64,000 bases of DNA. Origin: Rhodobacter sp. NTK016B. Its GTDB lineage: Bacteria; Pseudomonadota; Alphaproteobacteria; Rhodobacterales; Rhodobacteraceae. The notes under the pieces are model-generated. The model ran no database searches, had not been told where the DNA came from, and saw nothing but the letters and a program-made list of their open reading frames with translations. The translations under genes were made by a program, and so were the position numbers. Location of the stretch: NCBI RefSeq assembly GCF_017303295.1, contig NZ_JAFKOK010000001.1, positions 405,975-469,974 of the forward strand, written 5' to 3'. Every line of letters starts with the position of its first letter. Position 1 is the first letter of the stretch. Positions 8,588 to 16,912 of this stretch are shown one piece after another.

Positions 8588-9322
8588 ATGCCGGTCATCG
8601 CCATCACCGGCGCCAGCGCCGGGATCGGGCGCGCGACGGCTGAACTGTTCCTGTCCAAAGGCTGGGAGGTCGCGCTGCTCGCCCGTCGCGCCGATGCGCT
8701 GGCCGAGGTTGCGGACGAGCATCAGACCGCCCTTCCCCTGCCCTGCGACGTCACCGACGAAGACGCGGTCGCGTCGGCCTTTGACGCCATCGCCCGGCGT
8801 TTCGGGCGGCTCGATGTGCTGTTCAACAATGCGGGCCGCATGTTGCCCGGCCAGCTGATCGACGAGATGTCAGTGGCCGACTGGCGCGGCATGGTCGACG
8901 TCAACCTGACCGGCATGTTCCTGTGCGCCCGCGCCGCTTTCGGCCAGATGCGGCGGCAGGACCCAATGGGCGGGCGGATCATCAACAACGGCTCGGTCAG
9001 CGCCCATGCGCCGCGTCCGGGCTCAGTCGCCTATACCGCGACCAAGCACGCGGTGACGGGACTGACCAAGACGCTGGCGCTGGATGGCCGCCCCTTCGAC
9101 ATCGCGGCGGGACAGATCGATATCGGCAATGTGCGCACCGAACTGGCCGCGCAGATCGCCAAGGGCATGCCGCAGGCCGACGGTTCGGTCCGCGCCGAGC
9201 CGATGATGGACCTGCCGCAGGTGGCCGAGGCCGTGCTGCACATGGCCAGCCAGCCCAAGGGCGCCAACATCCCCTTCCTGTCGATCATGGCCACCAACAT
9301 GCCGTGGCTGGGCCGGGGCTGA
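8588..9322 (+). CDS. Short-chain dehydrogenase/reductase (SDR)
   Basis: This 244-residue classical SDR carries the NAD(P)-binding TGASAGIG near the N-terminus, NNAG at about residues 77-80, a catalytic Ser in NNGSVSAHA and the YTATK active-site pair (Tyr-x3-Lys). The ATG lies three bases after the stop of the RAM-domain gene, suggesting translational coupling. The substrate cannot be read from the sequence. The C-terminal part contains a PEA-like segment (LPQVAEAVLHM) and the end is compact. It is the last gene of the ThpR-RAM-SDR group. Confidence 0.85.
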   Translation: MPVIAITGASAGIGRATAELFLSKGWEVALLARRADALAEVADEHQTALPLPCDVTDEDAVASAFDAIARRFGRLDVLFNNAGRMLPGQLIDEMSVADWRGMVDVNLTGMFLCARAAFGQMRRQDPMGGRIINNGSVSAHAPRPGSVAYTATKHAVTGLTKTLALDGRPFDIAAGQIDIGNVRTELAAQIAKGMPQADGSVRAEPMMDLPQVAEAVLHMASQPKGANIPFLSIMATNMPWLGRG

Positions 9323-9347
9323 CCTCAGCGCCGGAATAAAACGACGA

Positions 9348-9370
9348 CGGGCGGCGACCAAATCCGCCCG
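9348..9370 (+). terminator. Possible hairpin terminator downstream of the SDR gene
   Basis: Seven-base arms (CGGGCGG with CCGCCCG) enclose a nine-base loop. There is no T-tract, so termination is uncertain. Confidence 0.3.
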
Positions 9371-9433
9371 CGCCGGGAACCGGACGGCCCCGAGACGGGT
9401 TATCCCTTCACACAATTCCCCGGAGTGACCGCC

Positions 9434-9574
9434 ATGAAACCGCTAATCCCGCTTCTCATCGTCGCCGCAGCGCTTCTGTCGGCCTGCGAAACCGTTCAGG
9501 GCGCCGGCCGCGACCTGCAATCCGCGGGCCACGCCGTCAGCAGCGGCGCGCAACAGGTCCAGAACGATCTGTAA
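9434..9574 (+). CDS. Entericidin-like small lipoprotein
   Basis: This 46-residue protein has a hydrophobic signal segment and the lipobox LLSAC (lipidated Cys18). A short mature part follows, ETVQGAGRDLQSAGHAVSSG, which matches the entericidin A/B pattern. It is expected to be an outer- or inner-membrane lipoprotein; entericidins have been linked to envelope stress, but their role here is unknown. GGAG lies upstream of the ATG and a GC-rich hairpin follows at 9616-9634. Confidence 0.8.
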   Translation: MKPLIPLLIVAAALLSACETVQGAGRDLQSAGHAVSSGAQQVQNDL

Positions 9575-9615
9575 CAGGCGTTCCCGCGCTTTAAGCGATA
9601 ACCAACCGACCCGCG

Positions 9616-9634
9616 CCGGCCCCCTTCGGGCCGG
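9616..9634. terminator. Shared terminator hairpin (entericidin-like gene and TIGR02186 gene)
   Basis: A seven-base-pair stem CCGGCCC/GGGCCGG with a CCTTC loop lies between two convergent genes. It is followed by a weak T-rich stretch on the plus strand. Confidence 0.6.
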
Positions 9635-9663
9635 TGCTTGTCGTTCGGCACAGCCGTCAGGTT

Positions 9664-10458
9664 TTAGGATTGCCGGATCAGCCGGAACACGGCCGAGGCG
9701 CCCCAGCCCGCGATCAGCGCGATGACCAGCGCCAGAACGCCGTAGACGAAGGGCTGTTCATAGGCCAGCTCATACAGCCAACGCTCCAGCCCGTCCTTGC
9801 GCACGAAAATCGCCGTGCGGTACTGGCTGACCACCTGTCCGCTTTGAACCAGATACATCCGTGTCGTATAGGCGCCCTCGGTCAGATTGGCCGGAAGCCG
9901 GACATTGGCGCGAAACAGGATGCCTTCATCGACATGGACGAAGCGGTCCAGCGTCATGAAATGCGCCGAGCGTTCGCGGATCCGCAGAAGCGCCTCGGCG
10001 AACAGCAGCGCTTCGGGCGAGCCATCGCCCGCCTGCTCGGCGCGGATCGCCTGCCGGGGCGAAATGCGATAGGTCTGGTCTTCTTCGGGCGTCAGGATCT
10101 CTTCAAGAGGCGCGCTGGTCGCCACCGCGTAGAAGGACGGCACCGAGGCCAGCAGCACCGAATCCACGTTCATCCAGATGCCTGCGACCCGGTCCTTGCG
10201 CCAGACCTCGGTCCGCTGGCGGGGGCCTTCGATCACCACAACGACGTCGAAATCCTCAAGCCCCGCCGCTTCGGCCTCGGCCTCGGCCAGAACCTCGTCG
10301 GCACTGCGGCGGATGGCGCCGAAGATCAGGATCTCGGACCCCGAGAAATTCGCCGTCAGCGAGACCCGGTTCTGGCTGAGCGCACCGATGATTTCGCTCG
10401 CGCCCAGCGGCAGTGTGCCCAGCATCAACAACAATCCGGCCAGCAGCGCGCGTGCCAT
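9664..10458 (-). CDS. TIGR02186 family membrane-anchored protein
   Basis: This 264-residue protein has an N-terminal signal sequence (about residues 1-20, ending LGASE) and a C-terminal transmembrane helix (VYGVLALVIALIAGWGA). The intervening domain of roughly 200 residues is probably periplasmic. It matches the TIGR02186 family of unknown function, which I recognise by its ALSQNRVSLTANFSGSEILIFGA start and its pairing with TauE/SafE exporters. Its ATG overlaps the TGA of the upstream tauE-like gene by one base, so the two are translationally coupled and probably act together. I infer an accessory role in anion or sulfur-compound export; no catalytic motif is visible. Confidence 0.8.
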   Translation of the reverse strand: MARALLAGLLLMLGTLPLGASEIIGALSQNRVSLTANFSGSEILIFGAIRRSADEVLAEAEAEAAGLEDFDVVVVIEGPRQRTEVWRKDRVAGIWMNVDSVLLASVPSFYAVATSAPLEEILTPEEDQTYRISPRQAIRAEQAGDGSPEALLFAEALLRIRERSAHFMTLDRFVHVDEGILFRANVRLPANLTEGAYTTRMYLVQSGQVVSQYRTAIFVRKDGLERWLYELAYEQPFVYGVLALVIALIAGWGASAVFRLIRQS

Positions 10459-11378
10459 CACAGGCCCCCCGCGATGGTGATCGAATACAGCTCGTCCGGG
10501 CGGATCAGCAGGTCGAGCGCGACCTTGATACAGACCATCAGCACCAGAAGCGCCAGCAGGATGCGCAATTGCTCGGCCTTCAGCCGCAGCCCGATCTGCG
10601 TGCCCAGCTGCGCGCCGATCACACCGCCCATGATCAGGAATGTGGCCAGCATGATATCGACGCTGTGCCCGGTCACGGCATGCATGATCGTCGTGTAGGC
10701 GGTGGTAAAGATGATCTGGAACAGCGACGTGCCGACGACCACCTTGGTGGGCATCCCCAGCAGGTAGATCATCGCCGGCACCATGATGAAGCCGCCGCCC
10801 ACACCCATCACGGCCGACAGTACGCCCACCGCCGCACCGACCAGAATCGGGGGAATGACGCTGATATACAGGCCCGAGACGCGGAATTTCATCTTGAAGG
10901 GCAGCGCGTGCACCCATGTGTGCTGGTGCAGCTTTCGCCGCTTCGCGCCAGCCTTCTTGGTGCGGTACCACGCGCGCAGGCTTTCTTGCAGCATCAGCGC
11001 GCCGACCACGCCCAGAAACAGCACGTAGCTGAGCTGCACGGCCAGATCGACCTGCCCCAGAGCGCTGAGCCAGCGAAACAGGATGATCCCGAGCGACGAT
11101 CCGATGAGACCGCCAGCCAGCAACACGCTTCCCATCTTCAGATCGACGGTCTTGCGCCGCAGATGCGCCAGCACGCCGGAGATGGACGAGGCCACGACCT
11201 GATTCGCTCCGGTTGCGACGGCCACGGCGGGCGGGATGCCGATGAAGAACAACAGGGGGGTGATCAGAAAGCCGCCGCCCACCCCGAACATGCCCGACAG
11301 CATGCCCACGCCCGCGCCAACCCCCAGAAGGGTAAAGAGGTTCGTCGAGACCTCGGCAATGGGCAGGTAGATCAACAT
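10458..11378 (-). CDS. TauE/SafE family sulfite/anion exporter
   Basis: This 306-residue integral membrane protein has two repeats. Each carries the TauE/SafE glycine motif (GMFGVGGGFLITPLLFF early, AVMGVGGGFIMVPAMIYL later). A basic cytosolic loop (RTKKAGAKRRKLHQH) lies between the halves. Members export sulfite, sulfoacetate or related anions, or take up sulfur compounds; the substrate is unknown here. No Shine-Dalgarno sequence precedes the ATG. Instead a strong hairpin ends 16 bases upstream and TATCCT lies 10 bases before the ATG, so initiation may be near-leaderless. It is coupled to the TIGR02186 gene. Confidence 0.85.
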   Translation of the reverse strand: MLIYLPIAEVSTNLFTLLGVGAGVGMLSGMFGVGGGFLITPLLFFIGIPPAVAVATGANQVVASSISGVLAHLRRKTVDLKMGSVLLAGGLIGSSLGIILFRWLSALGQVDLAVQLSYVLFLGVVGALMLQESLRAWYRTKKAGAKRRKLHQHTWVHALPFKMKFRVSGLYISVIPPILVGAAVGVLSAVMGVGGGFIMVPAMIYLLGMPTKVVVGTSLFQIIFTTAYTTIMHAVTGHSVDIMLATFLIMGGVIGAQLGTQIGLRLKAEQLRILLALLVLMVCIKVALDLLIRPDELYSITIAGGL

Positions 11379-11393
11379 GGCTTTGAATAGGAT

Positions 11394-11420
11394 AAAGCCC
11401 CTGTCCTTAACAGGGGCTTT
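11394..11420 (-). terminator. Strong hairpin between the BMP operon and tauE, just before the tauE start
   Basis: An 11-base-pair stem (11394-11404 with 11410-11420) with loop CCTTA is followed on the minus strand by TTTAT. It could terminate the ABC operon, or act as a leader structure for the tauE-like gene, whose ATG is only 16 bases further on. On the plus strand it ends in TTTT, but no plus-strand gene precedes it. Confidence 0.65.
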
Positions 11421-11462
11421 TCCATGAAATTTAGGTATCGCGAATACAAATCTGTTATACCC

Positions 11463-11490
11463 CCCGCCCGCTGCATGATGTGCGGGCGGG
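11463..11490 (-). terminator. GC-rich hairpin directly after the ABC permease gene
   Basis: Nine-base arms CCCGCCCGC/GCGGGCGGG enclose a ten-base loop ten bases after the permease stop. It has no T-tract and probably acts together with the next hairpin. Confidence 0.5.
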
Positions 11491-11500
11491 AGAAGGACGC

Positions 11501-12466
11501 TCAGCGCTCCTTGACGTAGGGTTCGCCGCCGGCGCGAGGCGGGATCGCCTTGCCGACGAAACCGGCCAGAATGATCACCGTCAGGATATAGGGCAGCGCC
11601 GTCATGAACTGGTTGGGAAGCGTGATGAAGCCCAGATCCAGGTTCGGCCAGCGGTTCGCGATCGCCTCGAGCGCGCCGAACAGCAGCACCGCGAACAGCG
11701 CCTGCCAGGGCCGCCACTTGGCGAAGATCAGCGCCGCCAGCGCGATATAGCCCCGGCCTGCCGACATCTCGCGCACGAAACCCGCCGCAAGCGAGGTCGA
11801 CAGATAGGACCCGCCGATACCGCACAGAACGCCCGCGATCAGGATGGCGTAATAGCGCAGCCGCACGACCGAGATGCCCGCGGTATCGACCGCCGCCGGG
11901 TTTTCTCCGACCGCGCGCATCCGCAGCCCGAAGCGCGAGCGGTAAAGCACCCACCACGTCGCCGGCACCGCCAGCAGACCCACGAAGACGAGGATCGAGT
12001 TGCCCGACAGGATCTGGCTGTAGAGCGGCCCCAGCACCGGTACATCCGCCACCGCATCGGCGAAAGGCAGTTGCAGCGGCGGGAAGCGCCCCTCGCCCAT
12101 CAGCGACGGCGTGCGCCCGCCCTGCCGGAACCAGCTTTGCGCGATGACGACGCTCATCCCCGAGGCAAGGAAGTTGATCGCCACGCCCGAGATCAGCTGA
12201 TTGCCCCGGAAGGTGATCGACGCGATGCCGTGGATGAGCGAGAACACGACCGAGGCCGCGATCCCCGCCAACAGGCCCAGCCATGCCGAGCCGGTAACAA
12301 AAGCGATTGCAGCCGAGAAGAAGGCCGCGATCAGCAGTTTCCCTTCCAGACCGATATCGACGATGCCCGCGCGCTCGGAAAACAGCCCGGCGAGACAGGC
12401 GAACAGCAGGGGCGTCGCCAGCCGCAGCGTCGATTCAAGGATCTGGACGATGGTTGCAAGATCCAT
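11501..12466 (-). CDS. BMP-type ABC importer, permease 2 (NupQ/YufQ-like)
   Basis: This 321-residue inner-membrane permease of the branched-chain/ribose (LivHM-RbsC) superfamily has about eight to nine hydrophobic segments. The N-terminal segment contains SERAGIVDIGLEGKLL, the signature of the nucleoside/BMP permeases. It should pair with the permease encoded immediately upstream, one base away, to form the membrane channel. The operon order (binding protein, ATPase, permease 1, permease 2) is that of the Bacillus NupNOPQ guanosine importer and the Streptococcus and Treponema purine nucleoside systems. A purine nucleoside or related substrate is therefore likely but not proven. Confidence 0.85.
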   Translation of the reverse strand: MDLATIVQILESTLRLATPLLFACLAGLFSERAGIVDIGLEGKLLIAAFFSAAIAFVTGSAWLGLLAGIAASVVFSLIHGIASITFRGNQLISGVAINFLASGMSVVIAQSWFRQGGRTPSLMGEGRFPPLQLPFADAVADVPVLGPLYSQILSGNSILVFVGLLAVPATWWVLYRSRFGLRMRAVGENPAAVDTAGISVVRLRYYAILIAGVLCGIGGSYLSTSLAAGFVREMSAGRGYIALAALIFAKWRPWQALFAVLLFGALEAIANRWPNLDLGFITLPNQFMTALPYILTVIILAGFVGKAIPPRAGGEPYVKER

Positions 12467-12467
12467 G

Positions 12468-13565
12468 TCAGCTCCTCCGCCGCATGCGCAGGAAGATCGC
12501 TTCCAGCGGTTGTCGGACCATGTTGTCCAAGGCCCCCGTGAACATGATGACCAGCGCCTGAATGACGATGATCATCTCGCGCGGAATGGTGGTCTCGATC
12601 GCCAGCTCGCCGCCGCCCTGATACAGGAAGCCGAACAACAGCGCCGGTGCGATGATACCGATCGGATGCGACCGGCCCATCAGCGCCACGGCGATGCCGA
12701 TGAAGCCCGCGCCCTCGACCGCGTTCAGAACCAGCCGCTGCGGCCCGCCCATGACCGAGTTGACGGCCATCGTACCCGACAGCGCGCCCGAGATCAGCAT
12801 CGCGACCATGATGATCTTGACGCCCGAGATCCCGGCGTAATGCGCCGCCGGTTCCGACTGCCCGAACGCCCGGATCTCGAAGCCAAGCCGGGTGCGCCAC
12901 ATCAGCATATAGGCCAGCCCGCAGAACACGAGCGCCACGAACAGCATGATATTCGCCGGGCCCGAGCGCGAGAATTCGATCCCCACAAGGCCAAGAATGT
13001 CATGCAGACGCGGCAGCCGCAGCACGTCGTCGAACCGCGCCGTGGCCGGGTCCATCGCGGTCGGCGGGCGCAGAACATGGCTGAGCATGTAGTTCATCAC
13101 CGAGGCGGCGATGAAATTGAACATGATCGTGGTGATGACGATATGGCTGCCCCGCTTGGCCTGCAGAAAGGCCGGGATCGCCGCCCAGAGCGCGCCGAAC
13201 GCGGCCGAGGCGAGGATCGCGGCGATCATCGCCGTCCACCAGTTGGGCCACGGGATGAACAGACAGACCAGAGCGACGCCAAGGCCGCCGATCAGCGCCT
13301 GCCCCTCGCCCCCGATATTGAACAGCCGCGCCTGAAAGGCGATCGCCACGGCAAGGCCGGTCAGCAGGAAATTCGTCGTATAGTAAAGCGTGTAGCCCCA
13401 GCCATAGGTTGAGCCCAGCGAGCCGCGCACCATGATGACCAGCGCCTCGACCGGGTCTTCGCCGATGGCAAGGATCACCAGCGCCGAGATCGCGAAAGCG
13501 ATCAGCAGCGAGAACAGCGGGACGAGCAGGACGTCGGCCCATTTCGGCATCCGTGTCGAACTCAT
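12468..13565 (-). CDS. BMP-type ABC importer, permease 1 (NupP/YufP-like)
   Basis: This 365-residue integral membrane protein has a cytosolic N-terminus and about ten hydrophobic segments. FNIGGEGQALIGGLG near residue 105 is the conserved permease signature of BMP/nucleoside importers. Its start overlaps the end of the ATPase gene by four bases and its stop is one base before the next permease start. All are therefore read as one unit. It forms the translocation pathway with permease 2. Confidence 0.85.
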   Translation of the reverse strand: MSSTRMPKWADVLLVPLFSLLIAFAISALVILAIGEDPVEALVIMVRGSLGSTYGWGYTLYYTTNFLLTGLAVAIAFQARLFNIGGEGQALIGGLGVALVCLFIPWPNWWTAMIAAILASAAFGALWAAIPAFLQAKRGSHIVITTIMFNFIAASVMNYMLSHVLRPPTAMDPATARFDDVLRLPRLHDILGLVGIEFSRSGPANIMLFVALVFCGLAYMLMWRTRLGFEIRAFGQSEPAAHYAGISGVKIIMVAMLISGALSGTMAVNSVMGGPQRLVLNAVEGAGFIGIAVALMGRSHPIGIIAPALLFGFLYQGGGELAIETTIPREMIIVIQALVIMFTGALDNMVRQPLEAIFLRMRRRS

Positions 13566-15136
13566 GCCGCATCTCCCGTCACGCCGGCCATCAACAGGCC
13601 AAGCTCTTGCCTGTCGGTATTCTCGGGCGCCCGCTCACCCATGATCCGGCCATCGAACATCACCGCGATGCGGTCGGACAGGCCGAAGATCTCGTCCAGC
13701 TCGACCGAAACGAGCAGGATCGCCTTGCCCTGATCGCGCAACGCAATGAGCTGTTTGTGGATGAACTCGATGGCGCCGATATCGACGCCGCGCGTGGGCT
13801 GGCCCACCAGAAGCAGATCTGGATTGCGCTCGATCTCGCGCGCCAGAACGATCTTCTGCTGGTTGCCGCCCGAAAAGCTCTCGGCGGTCAGCATAGGATT
13901 GGGCGGACGCACGTCGAAACGCTCGATCTTGCCCTTCGCGTCCTCAAGGATCGCGTGGTTGTCCATCAACAGCGCGTTCTTCTGGTATTCGGGCCGGTGG
14001 TGATGGCCAAAGGCGATGTTTTCCCACGCCATGAAATCCAGAATGAGCCCGCAGCGATGGCGGTCCTCATGCACATGACCAACCGAATCCTCGCGCCGCG
14101 TGCGCGCATCGTCGTGCCTGAGCGACAGGTCAAGCGACTTACCCAGAAGCGAGACCTCGCCCGTGCCGGGGATCATGCCCGCCAGCACTTCCAGAAGCTC
14201 GGACTGACCGTTCCCGGCGACCCCCGCAATGCCAAGGATCTCGCCACGGCGGATGTCCAGATCGATGCCGCGCAGCTTTTCGACGCCGTGCTTGTCCACG
14301 ACTTTCAGGTTGCGCGCCGACAGGACGACCTCGCCGGGCTGCGCCGGGGCCTTTTTCACGTCGAGCAGAACCTTGCGCCCGACCATCAGCTCGGCCAGCT
14401 CGGTCGGGCTGGTTTCGGCGGTCTTGACCGTCGCCACCATTTCGCCGCGCCGCATCACGCTGACCTCGTCGGTCACATCCATGATCTCGCGCAGCTTGTG
14501 GGTGATCAGGATGATCGTCTTGCCCTGTTCCTTCAGGCCGTGAAGGATGCGGAACAGGTGATCGGCCTCGGCGGGCGTCAGCACACCCGTCGGCTCATCG
14601 AGGATCAGGATGTTGGCCTCGCGGTACAGCGCCTTGAGAATCTCGACACGCTGCTGGTTGCCCACCCCCAGATCCTCGATCACCGCATCGGGATCGACGC
14701 TGAGCTCGTAATCCTCGGCAAGCTGCGTCAGCAATTTGCGCGCGCGGGCCTTGGACGGCTTGAGCAGCGCATTGCCTTCGGCGCCGAGAATGACATTCTC
14801 GAGCACGGTAAAGGTCTCGACCAGCTTGAAATGCTGGAAGACCATGCCGATGCCGGCGCTGATCGCGTCCTGGCTGTCAGAAATCTGCGTCGGCTTGCCG
14901 TCGATCAGGATCTCGCCGGAATCAGCTTTGTAAAAGCCGTACAGGATCGACATCAGCGTCGATTTCCCGGCGCCGTTCTCACCGATGATGCCGTGAATGG
15001 TGCCCTTGCGCACCCGGATGTTGATGTCCTTATTCGCCTGGACCGGGCCGAAGGCCTTCGAGATCCCGCGAAGCTCGATGGCGGGGGCAGCATCCGCTAC
15101 CCCCGCCATGCCGGTGCCGGTCACGTCAGCGACCAT
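13562..15136 (-). CDS. BMP-type ABC importer, double-domain ATPase (NupO/YufO-like)
   Basis: This 524-residue protein contains two ABC ATPase domains in tandem, as in sugar and nucleoside importers. The first has Walker A GENGAGKST (about residues 53-61), a signature region reading GVGNQQRVEIL and Walker B LILDEPTGVL. The second has the usual degenerate Walker A (GVAGNGQSE) and a canonical signature FSGGNQQK. The degenerate site is normal for this family. The N-terminal 20 residues are variable and a later ATG (MAGVADAAP) could be the true start. The gene follows the binding protein gene by 12 bases. Confidence 0.87.
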   Translation of the reverse strand: MVADVTGTGMAGVADAAPAIELRGISKAFGPVQANKDINIRVRKGTIHGIIGENGAGKSTLMSILYGFYKADSGEILIDGKPTQISDSQDAISAGIGMVFQHFKLVETFTVLENVILGAEGNALLKPSKARARKLLTQLAEDYELSVDPDAVIEDLGVGNQQRVEILKALYREANILILDEPTGVLTPAEADHLFRILHGLKEQGKTIILITHKLREIMDVTDEVSVMRRGEMVATVKTAETSPTELAELMVGRKVLLDVKKAPAQPGEVVLSARNLKVVDKHGVEKLRGIDLDIRRGEILGIAGVAGNGQSELLEVLAGMIPGTGEVSLLGKSLDLSLRHDDARTRREDSVGHVHEDRHRCGLILDFMAWENIAFGHHHRPEYQKNALLMDNHAILEDAKGKIERFDVRPPNPMLTAESFSGGNQQKIVLAREIERNPDLLLVGQPTRGVDIGAIEFIHKQLIALRDQGKAILLVSVELDEIFGLSDRIAVMFDGRIMGERAPENTDRQELGLLMAGVTGDAA

Positions 15137-15148
15137 CCTGAATCAGCC

Positions 15149-16144
15149 TTACTCGACCGAGACAGGGCAGGTGTTGTCCGACATGTAGTCGTGCACAACC
15201 GTCTCGCCCGACGCGATCGCGGCGGTGGCCGCGTCCAGCGCTTCCTGCATGTCGGCGGTCACCAGATCGGCGTTGTTGTCGTCGAGCGCGTAACCCACGC
15301 CACCCGCAGCCAGATCCATCACCACCAGACCGGTTTCCAGATCTTCCCCGGCGGTGAACGCGTCATAGACGGCGTTGTCGACGCGCTTGACCATCGAGGT
15401 CAGAACCTGACCCGGATGCAGGTGGTTCTGGTTCGAGTCGACGCCGATCGACAGGATGCCCGCATCGGCGGCGGTCTGCAGCACGCCCACGCCGGTACCG
15501 CCAGCCGCGGCGAAGACCACGTCCGAGCCCTGGCTGATCTGCGACGAGGTGATCTCACCGCCGCGCACCGGATCGTTCCACGCGGCGGGGGTGGTGCCGG
15601 TGTAGTTGACGATCACGTTGGCTTCCGGGTTCGCCGCGACGACGCCCTGCGCATAGCCACAGGCAAAGCGGCGGATGAGCGGGATGTCCATACCGCCGAC
15701 GAAGCTGACGGTGCCCGTTTCCGAGGCCATGGCGGCCATCATGCCGACCAGATACGAGCCTTCCTGCTCGGTGAAGATCACCGAGCGGACGTTGGGCAGA
15801 TCAACCACGCCGTCGATGATGACGAAGTTGGTGTCGGGGTAATCGGCGGCCACGGTTTCCAGCGGCGTCGCCATCGAGAAGCCGGTCATCACGACCGGGT
15901 TGTAGCCGGCTTCGGCGAAACGGCGGATCGCCTGTTCGCGCTGCGCTTCCGACTGCATCTCGATGTCGCGATACTCGCCGCCGGTTTCGTCGGCCCAGCG
16001 CTGCGCACCACCGAAGGCGGCTTCGTTGAACGAGCGGTCGAACTTGCCGCCGAGATCGTAGATCAGCGCCGGATCGGCCCAGGCGACACCTGCCGTCAGC
16101 GCCAGGGTGGCAGTGGCGCCAAGAAATGTGCGGGTCAGTTTCAT
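15149..16144 (-). CDS. BMP family (PnrA-like) ABC substrate-binding protein
   Basis: This 331-residue periplasmic protein has a signal peptide (residues 1-24, cleavage after AWA) and a basic membrane protein/Med-like fold. The early LIYDLGGKFDRSFNEAAFGGAQRW segment is the hallmark. The family binds purine nucleosides in Treponema PnrA and Streptococcus PnrA; other members bind autoinducer-like or unrelated ligands. The start is fixed by GGGAG and the signal peptide. It is the first gene of the operon and has the promoter and leader region described at 16200-16270. Confidence 0.88.
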   Translation of the reverse strand: MKLTRTFLGATATLALTAGVAWADPALIYDLGGKFDRSFNEAAFGGAQRWADETGGEYRDIEMQSEAQREQAIRRFAEAGYNPVVMTGFSMATPLETVAADYPDTNFVIIDGVVDLPNVRSVIFTEQEGSYLVGMMAAMASETGTVSFVGGMDIPLIRRFACGYAQGVVAANPEANVIVNYTGTTPAAWNDPVRGGEITSSQISQGSDVVFAAAGGTGVGVLQTAADAGILSIGVDSNQNHLHPGQVLTSMVKRVDNAVYDAFTAGEDLETGLVVMDLAAGGVGYALDDNNADLVTADMQEALDAATAAIASGETVVHDYMSDNTCPVSVE

Positions 16145-16199
16145 ATGATTTGTTCTCCCAGTTGGGTCGTCATGCCGCGGTAGCGGTCCGTCTATCGGC

Positions 16200-16224
16200 T
16201 GATCCGTCCGATCGCGGCGGATCA
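16200..16224 (-). promoter_or_regulatory. Dyad in the leader of the BMP importer operon
   Basis: A perfect seven-base inverted repeat, TGATCCG and CGGATCA with 11 bases between, lies just downstream of the predicted promoter. It could be a repressor operator or an RNA hairpin in the 5' untranslated region. Confidence 0.45.
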
Positions 16225-16241
16225 ATCCGGTCAGGGGTCAA

Positions 16242-16270
16242 GTTAGGTCCACGTCCTTGCAGCCCGTCAA
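16242..16270 (-). promoter_or_regulatory. Candidate sigma70 promoter for the BMP importer operon
   Basis: On the minus strand TTGACG is followed 17 bases later by CCTAAC. The -35 box is good and the -10 box is weak. The predicted start near 16235 gives a leader of about 90 bases. Confidence 0.45.
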
Positions 16271-16327
16271 GCGAATTTTACCAAACGGACAAGTCAGGGA
16301 ATCGTCTGGTAAGCTCAAGGTTAAATC

Positions 16328-16747
16328 TCAGGCGAAGGACTTGCAAAGGATCAATGCCGCGACGCTCTGGCCAGTTGGCGCGACGTAATAGCCGGGCCTG
16401 CGCCCTTGCGCCGTCCAGCCACAGGCGCCGTAGAGAGCGCGCGCGGGGGCGTTGTCCTCGGCCACTTCGAGAAACGCGCTTTCGGCGCCGCGCGCACGGG
16501 CCTCGGCATCGAAGGTCTCGAGCCGGGCGCGCGCCAGTCCCTGCCGGCGCCGGTCGGGATCGGTGGCGAGGGTCAGCAGCTCGGCCTCGCCTGCAACGAC
16601 GCGGCCCAACGCGAAGCTGTGGCCCCCGGGATCGGCGGTCAGGAAAACAAACGGGCTGTCGAGAAGCGCCGCGAAGCCGCTCGCGTGCCACGGCGCGGGT
16701 GTGGTGAAGGCGCGGGCATGAAGGGCGGCAAGCTGATCGGGTGTCAT
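16328..16747 (-). CDS. rimI: GNAT acetyltransferase, RimI-like
   Basis: This 139-residue GNAT protein has the acetyl-CoA binding motif A as LATDPDRRRQGLARARL and a C-terminal ALYGACGWTAQGRRPGYY, the usual RimI pattern. RimI acetylates the N-terminus of ribosomal protein S18 and is commonly encoded next to tsaB, as here. The 165-base gap between tsaB and this gene is larger than usual. The minus-strand sequence TAAGCC seven bases before the ATG could mark a separate, nearly leaderless start. The exact substrate is inferred from synteny. Confidence 0.8.
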   Translation of the reverse strand: MTPDQLAALHARAFTTPAPWHASGFAALLDSPFVFLTADPGGHSFALGRVVAGEAELLTLATDPDRRRQGLARARLETFDAEARARGAESAFLEVAEDNAPARALYGACGWTAQGRRPGYYVAPTGQSVAALILCKSFA

Positions 16748-16912
16748 GGCGCCGGGCTTACCGCGTCGCGCGGGCGGCGCCTAGAGGGGCGCGCGGATAA
16801 AGGCAACGGGGGAGCGGTTTCACCCTCGTCCGGCACGCCTCCGGCGCGCAGCCCTCGTGCGACCGGGCGCGGCGCTGCGCGCCGCGCAAAGCGCCTGCGG
16901 GGATCGGCGCGC
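16748..16912 (-). other. GC-rich intergenic stretch between tsaB and rimI with a hairpin
   Basis: No gene is visible. An eight-base-pair stem lies at 16867-16887 (GCGCGGCG, loop CTGCG, CGCCGCGC). The plus-strand text CACCCTCGTCCGGCACGCC followed by TCCGGCGCGCAG resembles low-complexity intergenic elements of Rhodobacterales. Confidence 0.4.

Noticed and set aside
13553..16183. Long plus-strand open frame of 876 codons opposite the BMP importer genes
   Set aside because: It is rich in Arg, His, Asp and Gln as expected for the complement of GC-rich codons, matches no family I know and covers two well-recognised genes.
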